DNA from: Streptomyces pseudovenezuelae
Lineage (GTDB): Bacteria > Actinomycetota > Actinomycetes > Streptomycetales > Streptomycetaceae
Reading direction: 5' to 3'
DNA length: 64,000 nucleotides
Assembly: GCF_029892565.1 (NCBI RefSeq)
Contig: NZ_JARXVH010000001.1
Location: forward strand, 930,001 to 994,000
This document shows, piece by piece, positions 1 through 8,154 of this stretch. The notes under the pieces are model-generated. The model saw only the letters and a list, made by a program, of their open reading frames with translations, was not told the origin of the DNA and did not search any database. Every line of letters begins with the position of its first letter. Position 1 is the stretch's first letter. The position numbers and the translations under genes were made by a program.

Positions 1-252
1 GCCCAGGTCGTCCGGGGTGCCCGGGGTCACCTCGTGGGCCGCCCCCGCGAGCCGCTCCAGGGCGGTGCGCAGGAGCGGCTCGGACGGCAGGGTCAGGGAG
101 ACGGCGACGCGTGGGCGGTCGTCGCGGATCAGGTGCGTGCAGCCGAACACGCCCTCCGGGAGGGCGAGTTCGGCGGCCAGCGTGTGGAGCAGGTGGTCGG
201 CGGCGGGGAGGTCGCGCAGGCCGGCGTCCACCGTGAGGGTGTGCCGGGTCAC
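1..252 (-). CDS. Hypothetical protein, N-terminal part only (runs off the left edge)
   Basis: Eighty-four N-terminal codons of a minus-strand gene are visible; the rest lies outside the window. The start is a GTG at 252 that overlaps the TGA of the upstream metallohydrolase as GTGA, so the two genes are almost certainly translationally coupled. Third-position GC is very high and the frame stays open to the edge. The fragment has no signal peptide, no membrane segment and no motif I recognise. It contains a moderately hydrophobic alpha/beta-like pattern with one cysteine near residue 40. I cannot name a function; its coupling suggests it works with the PHP-family protein. Confidence 0.6.
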   Translation of the reverse strand, partial: MTRHTLTVDAGLRDLPAADHLLHTLAAELALPEGVFGCTHLIRDDRPRVAVSLTLPSEPLLRTALERLAGAAHEVTPGTPDDLG

Positions 253-1967
253 GAGGGCAGGACCCACACGGGGTTGGAGTAGAACCACAGGTCGGCCCAC
301 GGGTCGGCGGAGCCGACGACGTCGATCGCCGGACCGGCCGGGTCGACCGCCGCGCCCAGCGCGCCGGGGGCGGACCGGTTGCCGTCGCTGCCGCGCAGCC
401 GCACGTACCGCGGGGTGTCGACGCGGCCGAGGTCATAGGTGAGCCGGACGGTGCCGGTGGACTTGTTCACCTCGTACGTCTTGACGACCTTGGCCGTCGG
501 CGCGGTGAAGGTGTCCTTGTCCGCGACCGGGCCGGTCACATCGCCCTGGATGACGTCGACGCGGGCCAACTTCGGCTGGAATCCCGCCCAGTTGGGGCCG
601 CCGGCCAGAGCCACGTCCACGGTGAGGGTGACGCGGGTGCCCTTGCGGACGTGCAGCGCCCCGCCCAGCGTGGACCAGCGGCCACCGCCCGACAGCCGCG
701 CGTCGAGGCCGCTGATCAGCTGGCCGTGGTCGACCCAGACACGGCCGGCCCGGATGCCGTCCATGACGGCGGCGTACGAGAAACCGTCGGCGCCGACGTG
801 CGTGCGGCTGTAGTGGCCGGGCCAGAAGTCGCCCTGGGTGATGTCGATCTGGCCGTTGTAGATCGGGTCCGGGTGGCGGCCGTCGGTGTCGAAGTTGCCG
901 CCGGTGCCGCGCGCGGCGGTGTCGGCGTAGACCTGGTGGGAGTCGGAGTTGGCGGTGATCCACCAGGCCCGGCCCTCGGCGAGCAGGCTGTCCCAGAGGC
1001 CGCCGACGGTGGCGGTCATCCAGTCGAAGCCACCCCAGGTGCGGTAGCTCTCCAGCGGGTAGCCCGCGAAGGAGTCGACGCTGGGGTTGTTGTCGTAGAT
1101 GCCGCGGGCCCGGCCCATACCGAGCGGCGCGGGCAGACCGGCGGCCTGGTGGCCGGGCGCGCCCTCGAAGCCGACGGCTATCTGGTGGTCCCGGGAGGTC
1201 GCGTCGCGCCAGGCGCGGATCTCGTGCGGGGAGTCGACACCGCGCCGGGCCGGGTGGTTGGCGAGCATCAGCGCGTCCTTGACCTTGCGCCGCTTGACCT
1301 GGTCACCGAGGAAGGCGAGCCCCGCGACGGCGAGGGCCTCGTTGGCGGGCGAGGAGCCGGAGGCGTTCTTGACGCTGCCGTCGTAGTCGTTCTCGAACTG
1401 CTTGAGGACGGACACCTCGTTCTTGCCTGGGTGCACGAACACCGTGCCGTGCTCGGCGCCCGGGATGTTCCACTCCAGGCCCTGGAAGACGAGGGTGTCG
1501 TCGTAGGCGTCACGCGCGGCGAGGATGTCCGGATTCACCTTGTCCACGCCGATCTTGGCGTGCGCCACGCTGCCGTGGTCGGTGATGACCATCCAGTCCA
1601 GGCCGTGCCGGGCACCCTGGCGGACCTGGTCGACGACGCGGTACTTGCCGTCGCTGCTGTACTGCGTGTGGATGTGGTGGTCGCCGGCCAGCCACAGGAA
1701 GCCGTTCTTGCGACGGCCGCCCGAGGCGGAGGAGGCGTGGGCGGGTGCCGCACCTGCTGCGCCGGCCAGCACGCCACCGGCGGCCAGGCCCGCGCCGAGG
1801 AGGCCGGCGCGGCGCAGCATCGAGCGGCGCGAGGACTGCTCGGGGGACAGGGCCTCGTCGGGCACGGAGGTGTCGAACGCGGCGGGCAGCGGAGCCGTCG
1901 CCCCGTCGTGCGAGTGCCCGTGGTCATGACCGTGATGGTGCGGTCCGTGTGTGTGCCCGTGCCCCAT
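249..1967 (-). CDS. CehA/McbA-type PHP-domain metallohydrolase, Tat-exported, His-rich N-terminus
   Basis: This 572-residue protein is a probable secreted phosphoesterase or hydrolase of the PHP superfamily (CehA/McbA-like group). The ATG at 1967 is chosen because GGGAGG lies just upstream. The first ~22 residues are an extraordinary His/Gly/Asp run, followed by a twin-arginine signal (SRRSMLRRAG, about residue 65) and an alanine-rich hydrophobic stretch. The mature part opens with the PHP signature LAGDHHIHTQYSSDG (HxH metal ligands) and VITDHGS, with further conserved His in LANHPARRG and NSDSHQ, all typical di- or tri-metal ligands of the fold. Substrate is unknown: characterised relatives include McbA and CehA, carbaryl hydrolases, but most members are uncharacterised. 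It is followed by a 4-nt-overlapping hypothetical gene and is transcribed divergently from a TetR gene. The His-rich segment sits before the Tat motif, so it would normally be cleaved off, which is odd. Confidence 0.85.
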   Translation of the reverse strand: MGHGHTHGPHHHGHDHGHSHDGATAPLPAAFDTSVPDEALSPEQSSRRSMLRRAGLLGAGLAAGGVLAGAAGAAPAHASSASGGRRKNGFLWLAGDHHIHTQYSSDGKYRVVDQVRQGARHGLDWMVITDHGSVAHAKIGVDKVNPDILAARDAYDDTLVFQGLEWNIPGAEHGTVFVHPGKNEVSVLKQFENDYDGSVKNASGSSPANEALAVAGLAFLGDQVKRRKVKDALMLANHPARRGVDSPHEIRAWRDATSRDHQIAVGFEGAPGHQAAGLPAPLGMGRARGIYDNNPSVDSFAGYPLESYRTWGGFDWMTATVGGLWDSLLAEGRAWWITANSDSHQVYADTAARGTGGNFDTDGRHPDPIYNGQIDITQGDFWPGHYSRTHVGADGFSYAAVMDGIRAGRVWVDHGQLISGLDARLSGGGRWSTLGGALHVRKGTRVTLTVDVALAGGPNWAGFQPKLARVDVIQGDVTGPVADKDTFTAPTAKVVKTYEVNKSTGTVRLTYDLGRVDTPRYVRLRGSDGNRSAPGALGAAVDPAGPAIDVVGSADPWADLWFYSNPVWVLPS

Positions 1968-2172
1968 GGAACCCTCCCGATGCCGCTGCCTGCTGCGGCT
2001 GCCTTCCGCGACGCGACCACGTCGCGTGAGGAGAATTGAGGGAGGAGATGAATTGCGGACAACCGAAGGATGATCGCCGGACGTCCCCCGCACGGCGTCT
2101 CACCTCTCTCTTACCTTTTCCCTCAACTATCTCTCGTTCCGGGCGATATGGCCTGGACACAGTAGGCTCCGG

Positions 2173-2187
2173 CCTAGGCATCCTAGG
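2173..2187. promoter_or_regulatory. CCTAGG-N3-CCTAGG dyad, candidate TetR operator
   Basis: Two palindromic CCTAGG hexamers separated by three bases form a 15-bp dyad located 18-32 bp upstream of the TetR start codon, in the region shared with the divergent metallohydrolase. TetR regulators commonly bind such dyads over their own promoter. The assignment to this regulator is inference. Confidence 0.45.
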
Positions 2188-2204
2188 TTCACAGGGAGTG
2201 ACGC

Positions 2205-2786
2205 ATGGCCCGAGCCGGGCTCACCACCGAGCGTGTCGTCGCGGCGGCGGCCGACCTCGCCGACGAGGTCGGCTTCGAGAACGTCACCCTGTCCGCACTG
2301 GCACGACACTTCGGCGTGAAGGACGCGAGCCTGTACGTCCATGTCAGGAACGCCCAGGATCTGCGCACCCGCGTCGCCCTCCTGGCCGGCGGCGAGCTGA
2401 TCGACCGTATCGCCGCGGCCGTGGCCGGTCGGGCCGGCAAGGACGCGCTGGCCGCCTTCGCCGACGCCTACCGGGAGTACGCCCTTGAGCGGCCGGGCCG
2501 TTACGCCGCCACCCAATTGCGGATCGACCAGGCCCTCATCGCCGACACCCCCGCCTTCCGCCGCACCGCCGAGATCACCTACGGCATGCTCCGCTCCTAC
2601 GGCCTCGAAGAACCCGACCTCACCGACGCCGTCCGCCTGTTGCGCGCCACCTTCCACGGCTACAGCGCCCTGGAGGCCACCGGCGGCTTCGGCGCCCCGC
2701 GCGATGTGCGGAGGTCGTGGGACAAGGCCGTGTCGGCGTTGCACATCGCACTGGAGAACTGGCCGAGGGAGAAGGACGACCACTGA
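2205..2786 (+). CDS. TetR/AcrR family transcriptional regulator with WHG-type C-terminal domain
   Basis: The 193-residue length is typical of the family. Residues 1-55 form the TetR helix-turn-helix domain (TTERVVAAAADLADEVGF, then VTLSALARHFGVKDASLYVHV with the recognition helix). The C-terminal part, with IDRIAAAVAG, AFADAYREYALERPG and LLRATFHGYSALEATGGF, matches the WHG/TetR_C_33 ligand-binding type. AGGGAG precedes the ATG. The gene is divergent from the PHP metallohydrolase across ~240 bp that contains the CCTAGG dyad, so it likely represses itself and perhaps the metallohydrolase operon. The ligand is unknown. Confidence 0.88.
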   Translation: MARAGLTTERVVAAAADLADEVGFENVTLSALARHFGVKDASLYVHVRNAQDLRTRVALLAGGELIDRIAAAVAGRAGKDALAAFADAYREYALERPGRYAATQLRIDQALIADTPAFRRTAEITYGMLRSYGLEEPDLTDAVRLLRATFHGYSALEATGGFGAPRDVRRSWDKAVSALHIALENWPREKDDH

Positions 2787-2897
2787 ACCCGCCCACGTAG
2801 AAGTGGTGGTTCCGGTCGGTGCCACAGGTGTCTCGTGGACCACTTAGACTGGAATCTTCGCGATGGTCACGTGCCGCCCCGGGGGAGGGAGCGCGCC

Positions 2898-4280
2898 TTG
2901 TCTCAACAGCAGCTGGGACGCGGTCCCTTGAGATCCGACGACAGCACCGCTCCGGAGCCGGGCGGCTCAAGTGAGGCCGCGCGCTTCGTGGGCTGGCTGG
3001 GCAGTCTCGGCTGTGCGACCGCCGGGTACGTCGTGTTCCAGTTCCTGTTCGGTCTGCTGCCCGACTCGCTCGGCGGGGAGGCGGCCAAGTACCTGATCGC
3101 CGGGGTCAGCGGTATCGGCACGGCCGCGTCCGCCTGGCTGGCGGCGGCCCTGGTCCGGGCCCGCGCGGCGGTCGGCCGGGCCGACGCCAACACCCCGGCC
3201 CCCGTGGCCCCGGCACCCAGCACACCCGGCCCGCTCCCCCAGATCCTCGCCGCCGCCCACCACGCCCTCGTCACCCAGGTGTCCGTCGTCGACGACCCGG
3301 CCCGCGGCCTGCTCACCGGCTGGTCGCACTCTCTCGGCGAGAGCGCCCCGTCCCGCCCCACCGCACTCGGCACCTCCTACGGCCTGCACATCATGCTCGA
3401 CCTCGGCGTGCCCGACGGACGGCTGAGCACCGGCGACCTGGTGGACACCCTGTGGCGGCTGCGGCTGCCCGGCGGCGGCTGGTCGGCACGCTCCCAAGGG
3501 ACCGAGCCCCGCCCCGAGATCACGGCACTCGTACTCGGTGTGCTGGCCCGCGCGGGGGCGTCCAGCGAACGGGTCGCGGCGGAGGTCGGCCGGTGCACGG
3601 CCGGCTTCACCCACGAACTCGACCGCGCCGGACGGGAGTCGACCCACGTCGTGACGACCGTCCTGCGCGGACTGCTGCGCGCCGCACCCCACTCCGACGT
3701 CATCCCCCGGCTGCGCGAGGCCCTCGTCGACAGCGCCGTCAGCGACCCGCGCCGCGACCACCTGCGCTGCTGGAGCTACCGGCTGGAGCCGCCGTACGGA
3801 CTGCCCTCCGCGCTGCACACCGCGCAGGCCGTGGTCGCCCTGGACCGGACCGCCCGGATCCTCGGCGAGGGCGCCGCCTCGAAGGCCGCCCGGGAGGACG
3901 GCGTCCGCTGGCTGCTGGCCTGCCCGGACCCGGCCCAGGATCTACGGAACCTGCGCGAGGAGGTGCGCCGGCCCCGCCCGGACGACCCCTCGCGCCACGA
4001 GGTCCTGAACGTACGGCACTTCACCGCGTCCTGGACCCTGCGCGCGCTGATGACCCCGGGGGCCAGGGAGGTCGCCGAGCAGGACGGCCTCGAAACGGAG
4101 TGGCGGGCCCTGCTGGAGCGGGCCGCCGCCACGGTGTGGGCCGCGCAGACCGACGGCATCTGGTCCTGGGGGCGGATCGAGAACAGCGAACTGCGTCATC
4201 CGATGTGGATGACCTACCAGGGGCTATCGGCGCTGCGCGCACATGCCGTATGGGTATATCGGCAGGAAGAGACCAGTTGA
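2898..4280 (+). CDS. Membrane-anchored alpha/alpha-toroid (prenyltransferase/squalene-cyclase-like repeat) protein of unknown function
   Basis: The frame is open from 2835, but a TTG at 2898 lies nine bases after GGAGG and is the best start, giving 460 residues. A soluble Gln/Ser-rich N-terminus is followed by two hydrophobic helices (about residues 35-58 and 65-85), then a Pro/Ala linker and a ~330-residue domain. That domain carries QW-like repeats such as GGGWSARSQG...ITALVLGVLARAG and IWSWGRIEN...TYQGLSALRAHAVW. Such repeats are characteristic of terpene cyclase/protein prenyltransferase alpha-alpha toroids. I see no DxDD or DCTAE cyclase motif, so enzymatic cyclase activity is doubtful. 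A cupin gene with a bldA codon follows after 40 bp and is probably in the same operon. No function can be assigned. Confidence 0.7.
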   Translation: MSQQQLGRGPLRSDDSTAPEPGGSSEAARFVGWLGSLGCATAGYVVFQFLFGLLPDSLGGEAAKYLIAGVSGIGTAASAWLAAALVRARAAVGRADANTPAPVAPAPSTPGPLPQILAAAHHALVTQVSVVDDPARGLLTGWSHSLGESAPSRPTALGTSYGLHIMLDLGVPDGRLSTGDLVDTLWRLRLPGGGWSARSQGTEPRPEITALVLGVLARAGASSERVAAEVGRCTAGFTHELDRAGRESTHVVTTVLRGLLRAAPHSDVIPRLREALVDSAVSDPRRDHLRCWSYRLEPPYGLPSALHTAQAVVALDRTARILGEGAASKAAREDGVRWLLACPDPAQDLRNLREEVRRPRPDDPSRHEVLNVRHFTASWTLRALMTPGAREVAEQDGLETEWRALLERAAATVWAAQTDGIWSWGRIENSELRHPMWMTYQGLSALRAHAVWVYRQEETS

Positions 4281-4320
4281 CCGAACTCGGCGCACGGGGG
4301 CGGTCGTTGAGGAGGAGTGC

Positions 4321-5052
4321 ATGGGCGGTCGGCAGGTTCTGGCGGCACGGCGATTACTGACCGAGACGCTGGACAGGGAGCTGCCGGAACGCCGGCTGGC
4401 CGACGCGGCCCGCTCGGTCGTCGCCGAACTGGGCACCAGAGAACGGCTGTTGGAGCTGATCGCCGAACTCGCCTGCGGCGAGGGCGATCCCGAGTGGTGC
4501 GCCCGGCTGTCGTACCGCCACGTCCTCGGCTTCGACAAGCTGCTGCTGATCGACGGCGGACCGCGCCACATGCTGCGCGCCCACCTGTGGCACCGGGGAA
4601 CGGGCGCGGTCGGCGAGGAGGACATCCACAACCACCGCTCACCGCTTGCCTCGTACATCGTCCTCGGCCGGCTCGCCATGGAGTTGTACGAGGTCGAGCG
4701 CGGCGACGGGGACGGTATCGCCGCCGCCCGCTACGAGGAGTCCCTGGACCAGGGTTCGGCGGACTGGCTCCTGGAGCCGACCGGCCCGGCACGACTGCGG
4801 CTGACCCACGTGGGCCAGTACGCGGCGGGCAGTTCCTACGCCCTGCCTGCCCATACCCTGCACCGCGCCTGGTGCGAGACGGACGGCCCGACGGTGACGC
4901 TGTTCCTGGAGACGGGCAGCGAACGCCGCGAGCACACCGACGTGTTCACGGCGGCGGGACCGCATCCGGGGGCGGTGCCGAAGGTGCCGCTGGACGCGGA
5001 GGAGTATGTGGGGGCGCTGCGGGGGCTGGCCGAGCTGCTGCGGACTACGTGA
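4321..5052 (+). CDS. Cupin-fold protein (cysteine-dioxygenase-like), TTA codon near start
   Basis: The ATG at 4321 follows GAGGAGGAG and gives 243 residues. The cupin signature is visible in the middle: EEDIHNHRSPLASYIVLG (HxH metal ligands) and, after the beta-strands, SYALPAHTLHRAW (second-motif His), then TVTLFLETG. This resembles the iron cupins of the cysteine-dioxygenase type, but the substrate cannot be read from the sequence. Codon 12 (4354-4356) is TTA, which in Streptomyces needs the developmentally controlled bldA tRNA, so expression is probably restricted to late growth. It sits 40 bp downstream of the toroid membrane protein, with which it likely forms a two-gene unit. Confidence 0.72.
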   Translation: MGGRQVLAARRLLTETLDRELPERRLADAARSVVAELGTRERLLELIAELACGEGDPEWCARLSYRHVLGFDKLLLIDGGPRHMLRAHLWHRGTGAVGEEDIHNHRSPLASYIVLGRLAMELYEVERGDGDGIAAARYEESLDQGSADWLLEPTGPARLRLTHVGQYAAGSSYALPAHTLHRAWCETDGPTVTLFLETGSERREHTDVFTAAGPHPGAVPKVPLDAEEYVGALRGLAELLRTT

Positions 5053-5070
5053 GCGAACGTGATCAGTGGG

Positions 5071-5499
5071 TCAGTACGAGAAGGCCTGGCGGACGACGTC
5101 GAGGTTGTAGTCGTCGATGTCGACCTCGGTCAGCCGCTCAAGGCTGAGCCACTTGCTGTCCTGATCGGCCTCGGGGAGCTTGATCTCGTCGGGGTCGGAC
5201 AGCAACCGCACCCGGAAGTTCTGCTGCCAGTTCTTGACCTCGTGGCCGCGGTACTCGCTGACGAAGGACGACTCACCGATCCTGGCGACGATCTCGCCGC
5301 GCAGTCCCGTCTCTTCCTTCAGCTCACGCAGCACACCGGCCTCGGGACTCTCCCCCGGCTCCAGCTTCCCGCACGGAACACCCCACACCCGGGGCAGGAA
5401 CCGCTCGTTCTCACTCCGGCGCACGAGCAGCACCCGGTTGTCGTCGTCCATCACGACGGCCGCCGCGAGGCGCCTGTCGCCGGGGATCTCCATGTCCAT
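5071..5499 (-). CDS. Nudix hydrolase
   Basis: This is a 142-residue single-domain protein with a complete Nudix box, G-x5-E-x7-REL-x-EE-x-GL, at about residues 48-70 (GKLEPGESPEAGVLREL then KEETGL). It would hydrolyse a nucleoside diphosphate linked to another moiety, using Mg or Mn bound by the REUXEE glutamates; the substrate is not evident. The ATG at 5499 is preferred over an upstream in-frame start because GAGG lies just before it. It converges with the cupin gene, whose stop lies 18 bp away. Confidence 0.88.
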   Translation of the reverse strand: MDMEIPGDRRLAAAVVMDDDNRVLLVRRSENERFLPRVWGVPCGKLEPGESPEAGVLRELKEETGLRGEIVARIGESSFVSEYRGHEVKNWQQNFRVRLLSDPDEIKLPEADQDSKWLSLERLTEVDIDDYNLDVVRQAFSY

Positions 5500-5605
5500 G
5501 GTTCCTCGGTCCCTCGCCGGTGATGAGTCCAAAGGGTTTGATACCCAAGAAAGTCCCAACTCTACCAGGGTGGCCCTACGGAACGCTGTGAGTCAGGTCG
5601 CTCCC

Positions 5606-5974
5606 TCACCGCTCCCGCTCCGCCGCACTCCGCTCCACGCAGAACTCGTTGCCCTCCGGGTCACCCATGACGACCCACCCCGCCCCGTCCCCCGTGCGCT
5701 GGTCGTCGAGGACGGTGGCGCCGAGACCGACGAGGCGCCGAACCTCCTCGTCGCGGGTGCGGTCGCCGGGCTGGAGGTCGAAATGCAGACGGTTCTTGCC
5801 GGTCTTGGCCTCCGGGACGGTGACGAAGAGCAGGCCCGCGCGCTCGATGAGCGCCTCCTCGTCCCCGGGCCGGTCCTCCTCGGCCAGGGGCAGGTCCAGG
5901 ACCCGGGACCAGAAATGGGCGACCGCGTAGGCGTCGGCGCAGTCGATCGTCACATGGCGGATGGCGGAGGTCAT
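5606..5974 (-). CDS. VOC family protein (glyoxalase/bleomycin-resistance-like)
   Basis: This 122-residue protein has the VOC pattern: VTIDCADAYAVAHFWSRVLDLPL at the start, NRLHFDLQPGDR in the middle and VMGDPEGNEFCVE at the end. Together these supply the His/Glu metal ligands of a glyoxalase-fold domain (Glyoxalase_6-like). The family includes isomerases, dioxygenases and drug-binding proteins, so the reaction is not predictable. No Shine-Dalgarno precedes the ATG and a GAGAAT -10-like hexamer sits ~7 bases upstream, so it may be leaderless. Confidence 0.82.
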   Translation of the reverse strand: MTSAIRHVTIDCADAYAVAHFWSRVLDLPLAEEDRPGDEEALIERAGLLFVTVPEAKTGKNRLHFDLQPGDRTRDEEVRRLVGLGATVLDDQRTGDGAGWVVMGDPEGNEFCVERSAAERER

Positions 5975-6156
5975 GGGAGGGATTCTCGGCCGTGCCGGCG
6001 GATCCGGGCAACGTCTGCGGCAACCTTTCGATCATCGGGGGCGACGAGGGGGCATGGCCTCCGCAGGACCCAGCTCCACCCACCGCCGGGTCCGGGCGGC
6101 CCGCAGGCCCGTCGGCGCCGGACTCACCGCCTCGGCGACCCGGCGGATCGCCCGTC

Positions 6157-8130
6157 TCACGCCGTGACCGACGGAACCTCCTCGTGCAGCCGCTCGGACA
6201 TCCAGCGGAGCACCTCGACGGGCAGCGCCGGATGTTCGGCTGCCGCCCGTGCCGTGTCGGGGTCCCGCAGCAGGCCGGTCAGGACGTGGGCCGGGAGGTG
6301 CGGATGACTGATCGCCTCGTGCCGGACGGAGTCGTCCGGATCGTCGAGGAGCCGTACCGCGGAGACGGCCGTCAGCCGCGGGTCGGCCACGGCTCGGCGG
6401 CGGACCTCCGCGCTGGGGTCGCGGCTGAGGCGTTCCACCAGCTCGGGCGTCGACTCCGGGTCGTCCAGGGCCAGTTGGCGCAGGCGCGGATTCGGGTCGT
6501 CGGCGTAGCGCAGGAGGTCGGTGCGGGGGAAGTTGGGGTGGCCGTGCGGGCGGTCGGGGCAGGAGAGGCTGCCGGTCCACCACTGCCAGACCTCCAGCAG
6601 CATGTCCGCGGGCGCGTCGTCGCAGGACTCGGCGAGGAAGAGGCGTACGACGCGGTCCTCGTCGCGGGCGAGCAACTCGACGACGTCGGGCGGCAGATGG
6701 CGGGCCCGGGCGACGCTCCGGCGGACGAGCGGGTGGGCGGAGAGGGCCAGGCGGCGCATCGCGTCGGCATCGTCGTGCAGCGCCCTGACCCACTTCAGGT
6801 CGCCGTAGTGGGTGCCCGGCTCGAACTCGATACGGATACCCGCCCGTTGCTCCTCGGAGAGGTCGGCGCGGGTGGACACCGCGAACCGGACGCCCGGGTC
6901 GGGGTCCTCGGCGAGGAACGCGACCAGGTCCGGGGGCAGCTGCGCGTGGTGGGCGAGGGTACGGCGGATCGTCGCGTCCTCCTGCCGGGCCAGGTGCTCG
7001 GCGAGGTCGGGAGCCAGCGGACGACTGCCCAGCAGCTTGTGGTCGAGGTCCCCGGTCTCGAAGACCGCCAGGGTCACGGGGTGTTCCCTGTGGTGCTCGG
7101 ACCGGGCCGACCGGCGCACCTCGCGCTCCGGGTCGGCGAGGAGGCCCTCGCGTCCGGGGAGGTCGAGACGTGGCCAGGCCACCCGGCAGGCGGCGGCGCG
7201 TACGGCGGGTTCGGGGTCGCGGGTCAGCTCGATCGCCAAGTCGACGGGCGGGCCCGGCAATTGGGCGACCTCCGCGCGGACCAGGGCGACGGGATCGGCG
7301 GCAAGTTGCCTGACGACGTCCTCGGGCAGCTCGGCACGGCGGTCCACGGCGATCATGACGAGACCTCGACGGCGTCGGGCGTCCTGCTCACCGAGGATCA
7401 GCCGGGCCCACTGCTCGGGCGTGACGTCCCGCTGCATCTCGGCCGCCATCGACCGGACGTGCCAGTCCGGGTGGGCGAACGCCGCGTCCGCCACCTCCGG
7501 CGGCAGGGGACGGAAGAGCACGTAGCGCGACTGGCCCAGCAGGCCGACCGACACGTCGTCCGGCGTCGCGAAATTCACGACGATCCCGTCGGCCCACGGC
7601 CCTCTCAGGGGCTCACCCGGACCAGGGCCCCGCATCAACGCGGCCCAGGCGGCCGCCCGCTCCTCCGGCGTCTCCCGGACGGCCACCCGCGCCGCCTCCT
7701 CCCGCCGCTCCCTGATCCGGTCCACGACGACGAGCCACACCGCGCCCTCCTCAGAGGTGACGCCGACCACCGCGCCCCCGTCCACCGAGGCCGTGACGAA
7801 CTCCTGCCCCAGTACCCCGGCGAGATCCCACTCGGCACCGAGCCGGACCCGTGTCCACTCTCGCCGCCGGCCCGTCCAGTCACCGGCGACATCGATGAGG
7901 AAGACCCCGTCCCCGGCGAGGATCCCTCGCTCGGCGGCCAGCCGATGCCACTGCGCGTTCACCTCATCGGCCGCGCTCCCCTGGACGGTCACCGTCGGCT
8001 CGGTCTCCAGCGCGACGACCGGACGCCAGGCGACCCAGGGCGGCAGCACCTCCTCGGCGCGCCGATCACCCGTGCCCTCCAGCCCGGCACGCCGCAGCAA
8101 CTCCGTGAGCTCGTCTCTCCTCGTGGTCAT
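6157..8130 (-). CDS. Leucine-rich-repeat-variant / HEAT-like repeat protein
   Basis: This is a 657-residue protein with a ~200-residue unique N-terminal region. The rest is made of ~24-residue helical repeats of the type LPPDVVELLARDEDRVVRLFLAE, for example LPEDVVRQLAADPVALVRAEVA, DLVAFLAEDPDPGVRFAVS, PELVERLSRDPSAEVRRRAVA and VSAVRLLDDPDDSVRHEAIS. This is the LRV/HEAT solenoid pattern, usually a protein-binding scaffold. There is no signal peptide or membrane helix, so it is cytosolic. GAGG precedes the ATG. It lies 25 bp downstream of the start of no other gene on its strand except the DUF2264 gene, which ends at 8155, so the two may be cotranscribed. Binding partner unknown. Confidence 0.75.
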   Translation of the reverse strand: MTTRRDELTELLRRAGLEGTGDRRAEEVLPPWVAWRPVVALETEPTVTVQGSAADEVNAQWHRLAAERGILAGDGVFLIDVAGDWTGRRREWTRVRLGAEWDLAGVLGQEFVTASVDGGAVVGVTSEEGAVWLVVVDRIRERREEAARVAVRETPEERAAAWAALMRGPGPGEPLRGPWADGIVVNFATPDDVSVGLLGQSRYVLFRPLPPEVADAAFAHPDWHVRSMAAEMQRDVTPEQWARLILGEQDARRRRGLVMIAVDRRAELPEDVVRQLAADPVALVRAEVAQLPGPPVDLAIELTRDPEPAVRAAACRVAWPRLDLPGREGLLADPEREVRRSARSEHHREHPVTLAVFETGDLDHKLLGSRPLAPDLAEHLARQEDATIRRTLAHHAQLPPDLVAFLAEDPDPGVRFAVSTRADLSEEQRAGIRIEFEPGTHYGDLKWVRALHDDADAMRRLALSAHPLVRRSVARARHLPPDVVELLARDEDRVVRLFLAESCDDAPADMLLEVWQWWTGSLSCPDRPHGHPNFPRTDLLRYADDPNPRLRQLALDDPESTPELVERLSRDPSAEVRRRAVADPRLTAVSAVRLLDDPDDSVRHEAISHPHLPAHVLTGLLRDPDTARAAAEHPALPVEVLRWMSERLHEEVPSVTA

Positions 8131-8154
8131 AGGGCCTCATCGTGCACGACGCGG

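Noticed and set aside
6054..6167. Possible 37-residue basic protein with GAGGGGG before an ATG
   Set aside because: Its end overlaps the LRV gene, it has no recognisable feature and is too short to separate from chance; left unannotated.
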